Positions 46,206 to 57,212 of a stretch of 64,000 bases of DNA are shown here, in pieces. Within the stretch, counting starts at the first letter, position 1, and every line of letters begins with the position of its first letter. The stretch is from NCBI GenBank assembly GCA_025738555.1, contig JAOVFP010000002.1, forward strand, positions 6,076,001 through 6,140,000, read 5' to 3'. The position numbers were made by a program, and so were the translations under genes. Below the pieces are notes generated by a model. That model worked only from the letters and a program-made list of their open reading frames with translations. It had not been told where the DNA came from and ran no database searches. This DNA comes from Cyathus striatus. Its lineage: Eukaryota; Basidiomycota; Agaricomycetes; Agaricales; Nidulariaceae.

Positions 46206-47944
46206 ATGGCCAGCTCCAAAGATAGCTTCACTTTTACTGTTGGCAAGCTCGGTATGTTTTCTCTTTATCTTCCCTTTACATGTATTGACAATCCAACAGA
46301 CGCGGGCATGGCTGTAACACCTTCCCTTCCCCTCCTCCCTCCCGTCTCGCACTAACACTGTATAATGTAGATTCTACTAGGCGAACGAGCACACCTGATC
46401 GAGTTTCCGTCGATTCTGCTTCCACCAGGCGCAACAGCAGGCTCGATAGTCAACATCTCAGTGCACCAAAACCACGCCGAGGAGAAAAAGCGCGATTTGG
46501 AATTTTGGAAGTTGCAAGGCGACATTATGGACGAGTTTGGTGTGCGCAAGCCTGAGACTCCCGTTTTAACCGTACGTCCTCTTCCTCCCCCCCTTCGTAC
46601 TCATACTGATATTGTTATCGTAGCTGCGCAATGTAACCCAAACATCCGCCACACTCGAATGGCCCGCTCTCTCCCTAGCCACCAGCACACTCCGCTCCTT
46701 AGACATATACAGGAACAACACCCGCCTCGCAGCAATCCCCTCCCCACTCACAAACACATCGACCAAACTCTCCGGACTGGAACTAAACACAGACTACACA
46801 TTCCAACTCATCCTACGCACTAGCGCAGGAACATTCCCAAGCAACATCCTCCGCGTGCGCACACACACTATGCAGGACACTTCTGGCATTGCCGTGTGTT
46901 TCGGTACGGTCTCCGATGAGGTGTTGTTGGAGAATTGTAAACTCGCCTTGAGAGAGATGGGAGCGAGGTGGAGTGATAAGATTCAGATTGATACGACACA
47001 TTTTGTGTGTACGACGCCGGCTGCTACGCCCCCTGGGGCGTCTGCTGTAGGCAATATGGGAGGCAGTCCCGGGGTGGAATATCAGCGTGCGTTGCAGTTG
47101 AGTATACCAGTTGTCCAGCCTCATTGGGTGTTGGCTTGTCATTCCGAGAAGAGGTGTGTTTTTCCTTTCTCTGACGCTGAATGTAACTGATATGGTGTAG
47201 GATGGTACCGATAGCAGCATACTACCTAGGCGTATCACCCTCCGTCCCATCAGCGGGATTCACACAAAGACCACAATCAATGTCCCAAGCCAATCTGCAC
47301 CAACACTCGCATTCGCCTTCATCACCACCGGCAAACGCCAAACTCAACAGGGCAAGCATGCCCGCACCTGCCCGCTCGCCACCCGCTCCAGCCATACAGA
47401 GCGCATTCGTTGGACAGACTCGAATCGAATCTACACCCGAGGAAGACGAAGGGAGAAGAAGCGAGAGCGTCAGTGCCCGTAGAAGTGCCTCCGAAGACGA
47501 AATAACAGAAACACAAGAAGAAAAATCAATCAAAGAAGCAAAGAGGAAAAGTCGAGCAGGGACAATGAATAGAGATTTCAAGTTCCCACCCGAGAGATCT
47601 AATTCGTCACCTGTTCCTCCTCATCCTGCTGTTCCACAACATCAGCATTCGGAGAGTTTGCCTCCGAGTGGGACAGTCACTCCGACACAGGCGACTTTGC
47701 ATTCTTCGGCTTCGAAGTCTGCGTCTCCGTCGTCGACGACGACGACGACGGGGAAGCCGAGGTTGGATAATCCGAAGGTGGGGGTGATGAGGCAGCGGGG
47801 AAGGGGAAGGCGGTCGTTATGACGCCGTCGAGTATTGAAGTGCCGCCTCCGCCGCCTGTTGAGAAGGAGCGCTCTGTGCATAGTTTGAGTGGCGAGGAGG
47901 GGGAGGAGGAGGTTGGGGATACGGAGGAGGTTGATTTGAGTTAG
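46206..47944 (+). CDS. CHS5: CHS5, exomer scaffold for chitin synthase export
   Basis: Exons 46206-46251, 46300-46313 (a 14-nt micro-exon), 46371-46571, 46624-47153 and 47201 to the end. Domain order fits Chs5: an N-terminal dimerisation segment (TVGKLDAGMA, LIEFPSILLPPGATAGSIV), a fibronectin-III domain (LRNVTQTSATLEW through LRVRTHT), a BRCT domain (SGIAVCFG through HWVLACHSEKRMVPIAAYYLG), and a long Ser/Pro-rich acidic tail. In yeast, Chs5 scaffolds exomer at the trans-Golgi for Chs3 transport. The frame closes early at 47822, but the typical C-terminus (EEVGDTEEVDLS, TAG 47942-47944) lies in another frame. Either a very short intron near 47780-47815 or a one-base error must join them. Confidence 0.88.
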
Positions 47945-48161
47945 GTGTAGGGTATGGGGAGGGGGTTGAAGGGGGGAGGAGGGTAGGGAAGGGGGAGATA
48001 CCCAGTTTAAATAGTGTTGTCAGGTCGTAATTGTTATGTTTTCTTTTATATGATGCGTCAATTCTTATTTTTCAAATCGCGAACCAGGAAATGAATTATC
48101 ATTCAGTAAATAAACCCCCCACTTCATCGTTCTCTTAAACGCAACCACGACACAAACTAAA

Positions 48162-48542
48162 ATGTCCACCTCCCAAACCACAGAAAACACAGAATTTGAC
48201 GACGATCACGCTACCTTGCGTCCCCTTCCTCTCCCTAGCTATCCTATGTGGCCCAAGAATATCATTGACCAAGTGAACTCCGCTCAGCCCACCCCTCAAA
48301 AGAATAAAAACATACATAGAGAAAAGCAAATCCAGATTATGGAGAATGAAATGTCGGAATTGTGGGATTTGGCTACGGCATTGTGTAGTGTTGTTCTCCA
48401 GCGCGCTGAGGAGGGGAAAGAGAATGAGGGGAAGGAAGGGTTTAATAAATTGGAAATGGACTTGATTCGCGATTCGGATTTGCTTGAGAGGACGGGGAAG
48501 ATTCGGGAGGGGGATAGGATGGGCTGGTTGGCGAGGTTGTAG
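48162..48542 (+). CDS. Hypothetical protein, 126 aa
   Basis: A single-exon ORF with a good fungal start context (aaaATGTCC). Acidic N-terminus, then LPLPSYPMWPKNII, a probable coiled or helical segment (QIQIMENEMSELWDLATALCSVVLQRAEEGKE) and a charged C-terminus. Adjacent to CHS5. Composition looks coding; I do not recognise the family. Confidence 0.55.
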   Translation: MSTSQTTENTEFDDDHATLRPLPLPSYPMWPKNIIDQVNSAQPTPQKNKNIHREKQIQIMENEMSELWDLATALCSVVLQRAEEGKENEGKEGFNKLEMDLIRDSDLLERTGKIREGDRMGWLARL

Positions 48543-48870
48543 GTCTTTTACTAGTGAGAGAAGTTGAGTGGTTGCCAACCGGTTGGTACGGACTTTATTT
48601 ACTTCAACGCCACTGACTAGCGCTTGGGGCGTTTTGTAAGTCATATGAGCGTTGCAAGTGGCCTATCGGTGAAATTGAATTGAGATAAGAATAAATCATT
48701 GAATCAGTTGGAGTCGAGTCGAAATATTTAATAGCTCCTTCGTCAAGGATTTCTTCATCTCTCGTTACCCAGCCCCAGAACACTAGCTAAAGTATAAGCA
48801 TTGTGATACTTTTTCTATAAAGCAGTGACATAACTTTGCGCTACAGAAAGCTCCGACCTACCTCACATAA
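48543..48870. other. Intergenic
   Basis: No ORF or repeat of note between two small hypothetical genes. Confidence 0.4.
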
Positions 48871-49291
48871 ATGTCAAACGTGACCCTAAAGACGCACAAG
48901 CATGAGGGATGCGATCCATTTTCAGCCACAGGATGCGAGATCCAGGAGCTTGCGGGAGATTATCCGGAAGATAAAACAGGGTATGTTGCGCTCTATATGC
49001 GACGGCTCGTTGCAAGACAACAAGAAGTTGACTTTCTTAAATGGTTAATAGATAGGTTGGAGAACGATGAGATGAAAAGCACCGCCAAGCCCAAGTCAAG
49101 CTTGCCCCCGAAGAAGCTAAGAAGGATAACAGAATAAAGGATCGTGCGTATGATACAGCTCAAGTGGCAGCAGCATCTTGTTCTTCAGAAAGCGAGATGC
49201 TAGATTCGTTGGAATACCGCATTCGCCTCTCAAAATTGATGAGGGACTCAGAGAAGTTCAATGGTGATACGCTTGAGGTTGGTTTGAGTTG
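48871..49291 (+). pseudogene. Small hypothetical gene with apparent frameshift
   Basis: It opens with ATG at 48871 and reads 88 codons (KHEGCDPFSATGCEIQ, YVALYMRRLVARQQEV, FLKWLIDRLEN) to a stop at 49137. From about 49070 a second frame looks more coding (KHRQAQVKLAPEEAKKDNRIKD, then SEMLDSLEYRIRLSKLMRDSEK) and runs to a TGA near 49291. A one-base change near 49070 would join them into a roughly 139-aa helical protein. Unrecognised. Confidence 0.4.
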
Positions 49292-49536
49292 AGCGTTGGA
49301 CCGGCCACAGGGGTAGTGATTTTTTGATTTGTACCTTTTTTTGAAATCGGGATTGTTCTGTTATTCTGGCCGTTCGTTCTTGTGGTAAGTAGTGTGTATT
49401 GAAGCAAGAGATGCAGCAGCAAGAACTAAGCGAAACCTCGGCCGGAAGTTCAAAATCCGACGATGGCAGTAACCGCGCCACCAAGTTTGCAAACTGAAAA
49501 AGCGAACCTAGGCCCCTTTTCCTCTCAGCTACTCCC

Positions 49537-51495
49537 ATGTTCAAAAGACTCTTCAAGTACTTGAAGTTGAGGGAGAAGTCAAAACCAAAAGCTCGCTCGC
49601 GTATAACATCCGCTGTCTCAGCTTTCGTCAAGCATGTTTTCTCTCGTAAGAGGTACTTGACACGCATGTGGCATAATCGTTTATTCTGACGCTGGTACAG
49701 ACGGCTTCGCCTTGCCACTTCACCGGAAATCACTCGGCGTATAGCTTTACCAGAAATGACTTGCCATGCAACGCCGGAGCTCATTCGTGAAGTCACACCC
49801 ACCTGTACTCATATATCATGCGACGACCATCGCACTGGCCCCATCCAAACGTCGGAGCTCACTCGTGAAGCCACACCCCTACCATGCGCCTGCACCCATA
49901 TATCATGCAACGACCATCGCACTAGCATCCACAAAATTTCTGCATTACCTGAGCTTGCCGGTTTTGATTTAACATCGCTCACAAAGTGGGACGAGTTCCT
50001 AAGGTCAGGCGTGGCGCCAACCCATGATGAAACCCTGGCGATCAAGGCCTCTCTTGAAGACCAAGATTCGCGATTCCCGCACTTGGAACAAAGGCTCGAA
50101 GCTGCACTACGATATACTAACGAACTTTCATATTTGGTCGCCAGTTTCAAGACCTCTATTGCTAGCCAACGCAGTATTTTTACTGCTCCTATTCGACGTC
50201 TTCCAGACGAAGTTCTCATCAACATATTCTCAAACTTAATGGATTATATCGATATCAGTACGCAGCCTAAAAGGGTGATACAACTGAAGCTCGCGACCGT
50301 TTGTAAAACATGGAGGAACCTGATTTTATGCACTCCCGAGTTCTGGAATCGTATAAAAATACACCGTATTCATAACGATCACCGGTGGAAGAAGACTCTG
50401 CCATTATATATTGAGCGGTCTAGAGGGACTCTCCTCTCTCTCCTTATTACGAAATTGTCTGATACTGGCAGAAAATCATGGTTGGAGGAAGAAAAGTGCG
50501 AGAAGGTCGTTGATTTCCTTGGGACTACGTCTTCTTTGTGGAAGGATCTTGATATTCATGCTCGCTGGATCCACAGATTGGAGGAAAATCCCGAGATAGG
50601 GCGTAACGCTTCTTCGCTAGAACAATTGACTATTCGGAATTTCGACAACTTTCGGAGCTATGATGTCGAACTTCCACTTTTTGCTGACTCGCCATTGCTA
50701 TCGATTCTCAGACTTGTCGATTTTGAAGTTTCTTCACCACATCTCATAAAAAACCTTGTTCCGTGGCTGAACATAACATGTTTTATCTGGATCGCTGGCC
50801 GGAATTTTTCCGTGCCGTGCCTACAGCAACTGTTATCCAACATGACGAATCTCCAAGTTTGCGAGATCTACGATTACGATCCGGATTTAGAACCGGGTTG
50901 GCCAGAGCTTTATGTCAATGATCACGCAATCCTTCCCAATCTTCAAAAACTGTCCCTCTTTGTAACTGACAGCGATAATGTCGTTCTTCTTATGCATGTC
51001 ATACAAGCCCCAAACCTCGAAGTACTCGAAATCGTTTGCGATCGCAAGCCTGTACTGCCTGCTCAGCTTGATTATTTGCATTACTTGGACTCTTCTGGGT
51101 TTTTCAGATCTTCTGGAAGCATCAAAACGATGTACCTAAAAGGTGTAGTATCGTATATTGCTGACAATCTATTAACGCTAAATCCAAAAGTCGAATGCTT
51201 GTCAATAATCAATATCATTTTTGCCCAATATCTGCTTCAAGCGCTTGACTGGAGAGGCCATGGCCACAAGTGCTTAGCACCTAACTTGCGGGCACTTCTG
51301 TGCGTATATTATGCACACGGTGAGAAGACACCTGGAAGGACTACAGCAGTACATACTTTCACTACTTTAAGGCGCGTAATGGACTCTAGGATGAAGTTGG
51401 ATGTTGGATGTATAGCCAATAGCTCGACTTGCATTCGGGATTGTCTTCAAGTACCAGCGGAATCGATTCGTGAATTAATATTGCCTCCCCGGTAA
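49537..51495 (+). CDS. F-box protein 2
   Basis: Exon 1 is 49537-49652 and exon 2 is 49701-51495 (48-nt intron), giving 636 aa. Exon 1 encodes a strongly basic leader (MFKRLFKYLKLREKSKPKAR). Exon 2 has two imperfect copies of a Cys/His segment (TCTHISCDDHR, then CACTHISCNDHR), where F-box 1 and 3 have one. Next come FDLTSLTKWDEFLR, LEQRLEAALR, the F-box (PIRRLPDEVLINIFSNLM through LATVCKTWRNLILCTPEFW) at about residues 185-245, and LRR-like segments. Likely an SCF substrate adaptor. The basic leader and duplicated Cys/His segment distinguish it from its neighbours. The ORF is intact. Confidence 0.88.
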
Positions 51496-52074
51496 AGCAT
51501 TCCGAGGCTCCTTTATATTATTATTAAGTCGACCTACACCCTATATACCGTTTGAACGAGTCGGGCAATGTCATGATGCTTCTAGCTATTTATCAGCATC
51601 AGCACCTTTCATGTCGCTGTCATGCCATCTATTCGCATACTTCCACCATGGGAAATTTCACGTCAATTATGGACATTGGTACAGCACCGTAATAGGTAAC
51701 AATAATTTTTCTGATTGGAAGGTTGGACAATATTTACTAAATCTACAGCGAAGTATATGTTGGCTAGATCTTGACTTGCACTTAATACTGTGTTTGGAAC
51801 GCAGACAGGATACTCATGCCTTATTAGTCTGTATTTTTATACTTTTATTCAAGATGGCGACTTGGTGCCTATCTGTACATCAAAGATCGTCGTTGTTGCT
51901 AGTGTATTTATAAATCGCACGTACATAAGGCCTGGGACTGACTCGAAAACTTCGATTCTCTTCTTCCCGAAACAACAATGTAAGATACCTTTATCCCCTC
52001 CAAAATAAAACCTTACAGCCCGCCTCGCATTGTCCAGGAACCCCTCGCATACACGCCTTGCACTCGAAAAAGTA
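51496..52074. other. Intergenic / promoter and possible 5' UTR intron
   Basis: No supported gene. A GTAAGA donor near 51981 and an acceptor at about 52037 (ttgtccag) could form a 5' UTR intron of the next gene. Confidence 0.4.
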
Positions 52075-54840
52075 ATGCTCCCCCCTGAAGCCCCCACCCG
52101 CTCGAAGTCCCGCATTCTAAGCGGCATGGGCATGGTCGTGGATCCTATCGTTGGAAACCCTGCGCTGCAAAATGCCATGCAGATTCTTGACCAAATTTCT
52201 GATATAGGGCGAGCAATGCCTTTCGTCGCACCAGCATTCATGCTGCTTAAGATAATCATCGACATTGAGAGAAAGGCTCAGGACGTCGATACCAAGTGTA
52301 ATGACCTCCTTGAACGGATTACCTTTATGCTGGGTCATATACCTGTCCTAAAGCGTATCGATGCCGACTCCGCGACTCGTTCAGTTATTCAACGCATGAA
52401 TGACGCGTTGAAAGATGCGGCTGCTCTTATCACAGCGTACCGGAAACAGGGCTTTGTTGCTCGCCGTCTCAATCTCAGCAACAAAGAGAGATTTGCCACC
52501 TGTGCAGACTCGATAAACACCTGTTGCAAAGACCTCATGATTAGCTTACAGATTCATCAAACCGACAAGATAACCATCCTTACTCGTGCGATACCTATCG
52601 ATGGGCATGACGAAGAAGCTCGTACATTCATTTCTAGTCATGGTGGTGTAGAGGATGTAACCCATAACAGGGAGCTGGTCGAGGAATTTGCTAAACAACA
52701 GCACTTGACCATAGACGATACGGTTATGGAGCAACTTAATGCAGGCCTTAACGAGACTATCGAAAAGAACCAGAAACGACTCGAAGAAATGTTATCTTCG
52801 AACGTGGATGCTGCCGTCATTTATGGATTGAAAGGGCTTGCAGCCGAGATGGATGCATTGGAAGCGGAACAGCGATTTACCTGTGTTCAATGCAATAAAG
52901 AGTTTAGACACTCCACGAATGGTTCCAAAGCTTGCTCTTTCCATCGAGCAGAACACAAGTCAAATTCCGAACGCTACTACTCATGCTGTGGGGCAACTAG
53001 TCCCTGTGAATTCCGATTCCACCGAGTAAAGCACCATTGTGATTATGCATATGGAAATTTCTTCGAATATGCAAGAGAAATTTTATGGTACGGTAATACC
53101 GTTGACTGGTGGACATCCCTTGAGGATACAAACCTTGAGACCGAAGAAGACCAAAAATGTTCCGTTGGTAAACTCCTGCGAACGAAAGCGAAGGCGTCTT
53201 TATTGGAAATTCCGACTATCATTGTCACCGTTGGTACGGTGTCGTATCGAGACCCCTATTTTTTTGATGCCTTCACAGCAAAAGAGCTGCAATCGGTGGC
53301 AGCAGCTTTGTCACTTACAGGTGACAAGGTGATATTCCGTACGTCCCCTAGTAATTCAGAATATGCTATGGCCGAGTGGATACTTTCATCAGGTGATATT
53401 ACTGGGGTCAGGCTGACTGCTAAAGCGGCAACATCAGAGTCACCGTGGGTCCAAGAATGCCATTTAGACCTTTCAACTTGTTCATTGAAAGGGAGCGTTG
53501 TAACCGTCAGTGAGGGAGGTCTTCCCTCTTATAAACCAGGTTCCCCCTATGTACTCCCTTCCACGGTCCGTATTGGCGCTGAACTAAAAGAGGAGCCTCT
53601 TCGTGCTGTCCGCACCAACTTTAAGTCACGATCCTCTGATAACTTCCCACTGATGCTTAAATGCACCTCTGATCCACCCCTTTCCGCCAACGGAGGGTAT
53701 AGAAGCTACGAAGAAGACTTCTTCGATGGTGTCGTATCTGCATTCAATAACCAACCGCTGTCATCACAAAAAGTTATTACTATTGCTTCGGTTTCTGCTT
53801 TCTATCGGCTGATAGGCAATGAAGAGTACTCACCAGTTCGTTCTTGCGAAGTCAAAGAGCCGCAGCTTCCCATTAGTATCGAACCCAGCCAGATTTCCCG
53901 TTTAAAATTCTTAATCAGTGTTCCGCGATCAAAAGAAGATGCTGCACTAGGAATCAGAGCGGATACTAATGCATTCGTTGCTCGAAATAAACCACTTCGA
54001 ATTAGGATCGTAGTGGAGAATATGGAAGGAGAGAAGTGTTCTCTAGTTATGGAATATGTGTACCAGCCACACACGTTAGCCAAGAGCGGAAAGGACGATT
54101 TAGCGTTTTTTTATTTTGATAATCCTATCACAATGGAACGTGCCAAAATCACTGTTCAGAAACTTACACAAGGATCCTTTAGCCCGGGCTTCCAATTTTA
54201 TTATCGGGAGGTCGCGGAAAAGAGATTGACAAAACTGGTCTATGAAGCACTCAGGACGGGTGTTACTGAAATTGATCTGAACATTGGCTTGGGGATGAGC
54301 GAAGGGAGATGGGAATGGTCAGCTTACGCCTTGATTGATCTATCTTGCCGTCGAGTGTACGCATTCAAAGTTATCCTACACGATGGAAAGAAGGTGGATA
54401 AAAAACGATTCGGATGTATGGGATACATGCTCTGTCCTGAATACGGCCGAGTAATCGACAGTCCACGTACCATACAATATGCCACAGAGAGCGCGAAATT
54501 GCCCGACCTCGAGCCTTATGCCATTCCACCCTTTGCGATTGATGATATGGTCGATGATCATAGCCCAGAAGTACACTCTGGCGGCTCTAACTCTGGCAAT
54601 TCAGTATCGACTGGCAGCGCAGGAGTTCAGCTTGTGGTTCCTGAGGAGCTTAATCGTAGGCTTAGCTCCATCGAGTCTAGCTTGTCTAACCTGTCTCGTA
54701 TTGCGACGGCACTAGAATTACTCGTGGATAAGCTGGGCTCTGAACATGTTGAAGAAGACAAGGTGGGCTCGAAGATTCCGAAACAAAGAAATGCAAGGAG
54801 TCGGTTGGTCCGTCGTAACTTTAAGGTTCAAAGGCGATAG
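52075..54840 (+). CDS. HeLo/MLKL-like helical domain protein with CHORD-like zinc motif
   Basis: Single exon, 921 aa from the first in-frame ATG (52075); the frame is open slightly upstream but without ATG. Residues about 20-150 (ILDQISDIGRAMPFVAPAFMLLKIII, CNDLLERITFMLGHIPVL, AAALITAYRK, ADSINTCCKDLMISLQI) read like the amphipathic helical bundle of fungal HeLo/MLKL-N domains, which form membrane-active death effectors. Residues about 268-330 hold CVQCNKEF, ACSFH, YYSCC, CEFRFH and HHC, the order of ligands in a CHORD domain (as in RAR1/CHP1). The remaining 590 residues are novel to me, ending with a short coiled coil (LSSIESSLSNLSRIATALELL). It lies between F-box genes 2 and 3. Domain calls are by eye. 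Confidence 0.7.
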   Translation: MLPPEAPTRSKSRILSGMGMVVDPIVGNPALQNAMQILDQISDIGRAMPFVAPAFMLLKIIIDIERKAQDVDTKCNDLLERITFMLGHIPVLKRIDADSATRSVIQRMNDALKDAAALITAYRKQGFVARRLNLSNKERFATCADSINTCCKDLMISLQIHQTDKITILTRAIPIDGHDEEARTFISSHGGVEDVTHNRELVEEFAKQQHLTIDDTVMEQLNAGLNETIEKNQKRLEEMLSSNVDAAVIYGLKGLAAEMDALEAEQRFTCVQCNKEFRHSTNGSKACSFHRAEHKSNSERYYSCCGATSPCEFRFHRVKHHCDYAYGNFFEYAREILWYGNTVDWWTSLEDTNLETEEDQKCSVGKLLRTKAKASLLEIPTIIVTVGTVSYRDPYFFDAFTAKELQSVAAALSLTGDKVIFRTSPSNSEYAMAEWILSSGDITGVRLTAKAATSESPWVQECHLDLSTCSLKGSVVTVSEGGLPSYKPGSPYVLPSTVRIGAELKEEPLRAVRTNFKSRSSDNFPLMLKCTSDPPLSANGGYRSYEEDFFDGVVSAFNNQPLSSQKVITIASVSAFYRLIGNEEYSPVRSCEVKEPQLPISIEPSQISRLKFLISVPRSKEDAALGIRADTNAFVARNKPLRIRIVVENMEGEKCSLVMEYVYQPHTLAKSGKDDLAFFYFDNPITMERAKITVQKLTQGSFSPGFQFYYREVAEKRLTKLVYEALRTGVTEIDLNIGLGMSEGRWEWSAYALIDLSCRRVYAFKVILHDGKKVDKKRFGCMGYMLCPEYGRVIDSPRTIQYATESAKLPDLEPYAIPPFAIDDMVDDHSPEVHSGGSNSGNSVSTGSAGVQLVVPEELNRRLSSIESSLSNLSRIATALELLVDKLGSEHVEEDKVGSKIPKQRNARSRLVRRNFKVQRR

Positions 54841-55128
54841 CCCGTTAGTACTGATATCTAGTAGTAGGCCGCTACTGTTTGAATATCGAGTGTTTCGGGA
54901 AATAAGCACAGTCAGAACACTTAGGTTCACTGGCAAAGTCAGAGGGCGAGCCTGGTGTCATGTGGTTTGGGAGAAATTAAAATCAGAGAAATTGATAGTC
55001 TAAGTGCTTAGTAAGCCGACAGCGTACAACAAGGCGCCAAAGTCCAACCTAAGTCTGTTCGCAACTACTTCAACCCAGCTTCAACTTCAATTAAATCCTG
55101 AAACCACTGACATAGGATTTTTTTCACG

Positions 55129-56866
55129 ATGAGGTAACACATGAAAATCATTGGTTACGATATCCTAACAATGTTCAATTACTCGATGCAGAGACATAGA
55201 TGTTACTGCTTCACCGGAGATCTTATCATTGGCATGTAATACATGCACTTACATAGCATGCGAGCATCACAACCAGCAAGTTCCAACTCTTCCTGACCTT
55301 ATTGGGTTTGATCTAAGTTCACTCTCGAAATGGGATGAACTTCTACGATTGGGTCGTGCTCCGACGCAGGCTGAAAGTCAAGAAATTTGCGATTCCATTC
55401 AGGAGCACAATTCATATTCTGCACTCCTGGAGAAAAGGCTAGAAGCTGTACAGAGTTTTTCAGGTTATCTCTCGAGTGTGATAACTCGTTTCAAGATGTC
55501 AGTTTCGCGCCAAAACAGTATTATCGAAGCGACTATCCGTCGATTACCAGATGATGTCCTCATCAACATCTTCTTACTGGTTACGGGACCATTCATTGAT
55601 GTCCATAGAGAACGTTACAAATTGGCGCAATCCAAGCTTGCAATAGTTTGTAAAAAGTGGAGAAACATAGTTTTAAACACTCCCAAATTTTGGAGTGCCA
55701 TGAACATTAGCAAGCCCATTAAAGATTGGACGGAAAACATCACATCGTATCTTGTGCGATCCAGGGGCACCTCTCTCTCTATCCGTTTTTCCACCCTCGC
55801 TCCCGATACATGGGGGAGTAAAGAAAATTGCAAATGGGCTATTATTAATTTGGGATGCCTTTGTTCTACATGGAAACATATTGATATTCATGCTTCCTGG
55901 ATCAAAGTATTTGCGTCATACTTTCCCGAGATAAGGCATTGTGTTGCTTCACTACAATCGTTGACTATTCGGAGATTTGGCAGTCACTACATGGTCAAAG
56001 ACCCATTTATCGCTTCCGCACCCTTGCTGTCAACTCTCATGCTCGATGATCTTCGACACTGTCCATTTGAAACTATCACCCATCTTATTCCATGGTCCCA
56101 GATAACATGTTTGTTCTGGAAAAACGGAAACGAATTCACAGTACCTCAATTCCAAGACATGTTATGCACCTTGAAGAACCTTGAATTGCTCGAAATCAAT
56201 CATTATTCACCAAAACCAACTTCAAATTGGCAAGAATGTGTTCGTTCTGTTCTTCTCAACCTTCGAGTATTATCTATCTTTGTCGAAAAACCTGGAAGTA
56301 TACTTCTCTTACTTCATATCATAGAAGCTCCAATGCTTCTAGAGCTCAATATCGACTGCGCCAGGAAGCATTTCATAGAGCCTGGTGCGGGCACTGGAAT
56401 ATTTTTCGCTGGTTATTATTCTTCTGCGCTCATAGATACTTCGGGATCTATTACGAAAATGTATATGGCGGGCCTCAATTGGAAACTTGTTCACAGACTG
56501 TTGGAACAGAATCCAAACCTTGATTCATTGGAGCTGCACAATATTCTCGATCTCGAACTTGATCTACTGTCTTCGCTTCGCTGGGAAGGACATGGTCAAA
56601 AGTGTTTAGCTCCCAACTTGCGGACACTGGTATACATTTATAATGAACAAGAGAACCAATCGAGATACCTTGAGATGCCAACGCTACCGAAAATTCAGGG
56701 AGCATTAATTAACATATCCGAGTCAAGATCGAGCCTGGATTGCAGCTGCACATCTGGTGCTGAGACTTCGTGCATTGAAAGTTGTCTTCAAACACCGTTG
56801 GACTGGGTTAGGCTAGAAAAGAACACTTACATTTCACCTAAAGCTGGAGAAGATTTTTTTAAATGA
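55129..56866 (+). CDS. F-box protein 3
   Basis: A five-base first exon (55129-55133), an intron at 55134-55191 and an exon at 55192-56866 give 559 aa. Closely related to F-box 1 throughout, including upstream sequence (ttttttcacgatgaggtaa) and the F-box (TIRRLPDDVLINIFLLV through LAIVCKKWRNIVLNTPKFW). LRR-like Leu-rich segments and an N-terminal Cys/His cluster (CNTCTYIACEHH) are shared. It is a dispersed duplicate 33 kb from F-box 1; both reading frames are intact. Expected role: SCF adaptor; target unknown. Confidence 0.88.
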
Positions 56867-57212
56867 TAAAGTCAAAAGAATTCCGCTACTTGCATGCTGT
56901 TACAGTGTAATAATAGTCTGTTGTCTTAAAACACCTTAGCCGTCTGGCAAATGGAGTACAGGCGAACTGAGAACTCCTAAACTCTTGAGATCAATAGATG
57001 AGTAAGTTTACGGTTAGTATCATTTAGTGAAATGCCACCTGGTAATGATATTCTCTGCACTGGTAGTATTTAATTACTCATCTACGTCAACATATTCTAA
57101 CTCCGGGTATACATATAGTTTTTCAAAAACAAAGTCCTCAGATCCATACCAAAACTATCATAGTTTTATCAATATAATCACTGCCATGATGTCCTCCTGG
57201 AGAAAGGGGTGA
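56867..57212. other. Intergenic between convergent F-box genes
   Basis: No gene or repeat recognised. Confidence 0.4.

Noticed and set aside
48135..48644. 169-codon minus-strand ORF
   Set aside because: Opposite the 126-aa ORF, which has the better start context and composition; neither is certain.
49248..49802. 184-codon minus-strand ORF
   Set aside because: Antisense to the F-box 2 first exon and intron, which form a coherent spliced gene.
51611..51913. 100-codon plus-strand ORF upstream of the HeLo-like gene
   Set aside because: Composition is not protein-like beyond hydrophobic runs; more probably promoter or 5' UTR.
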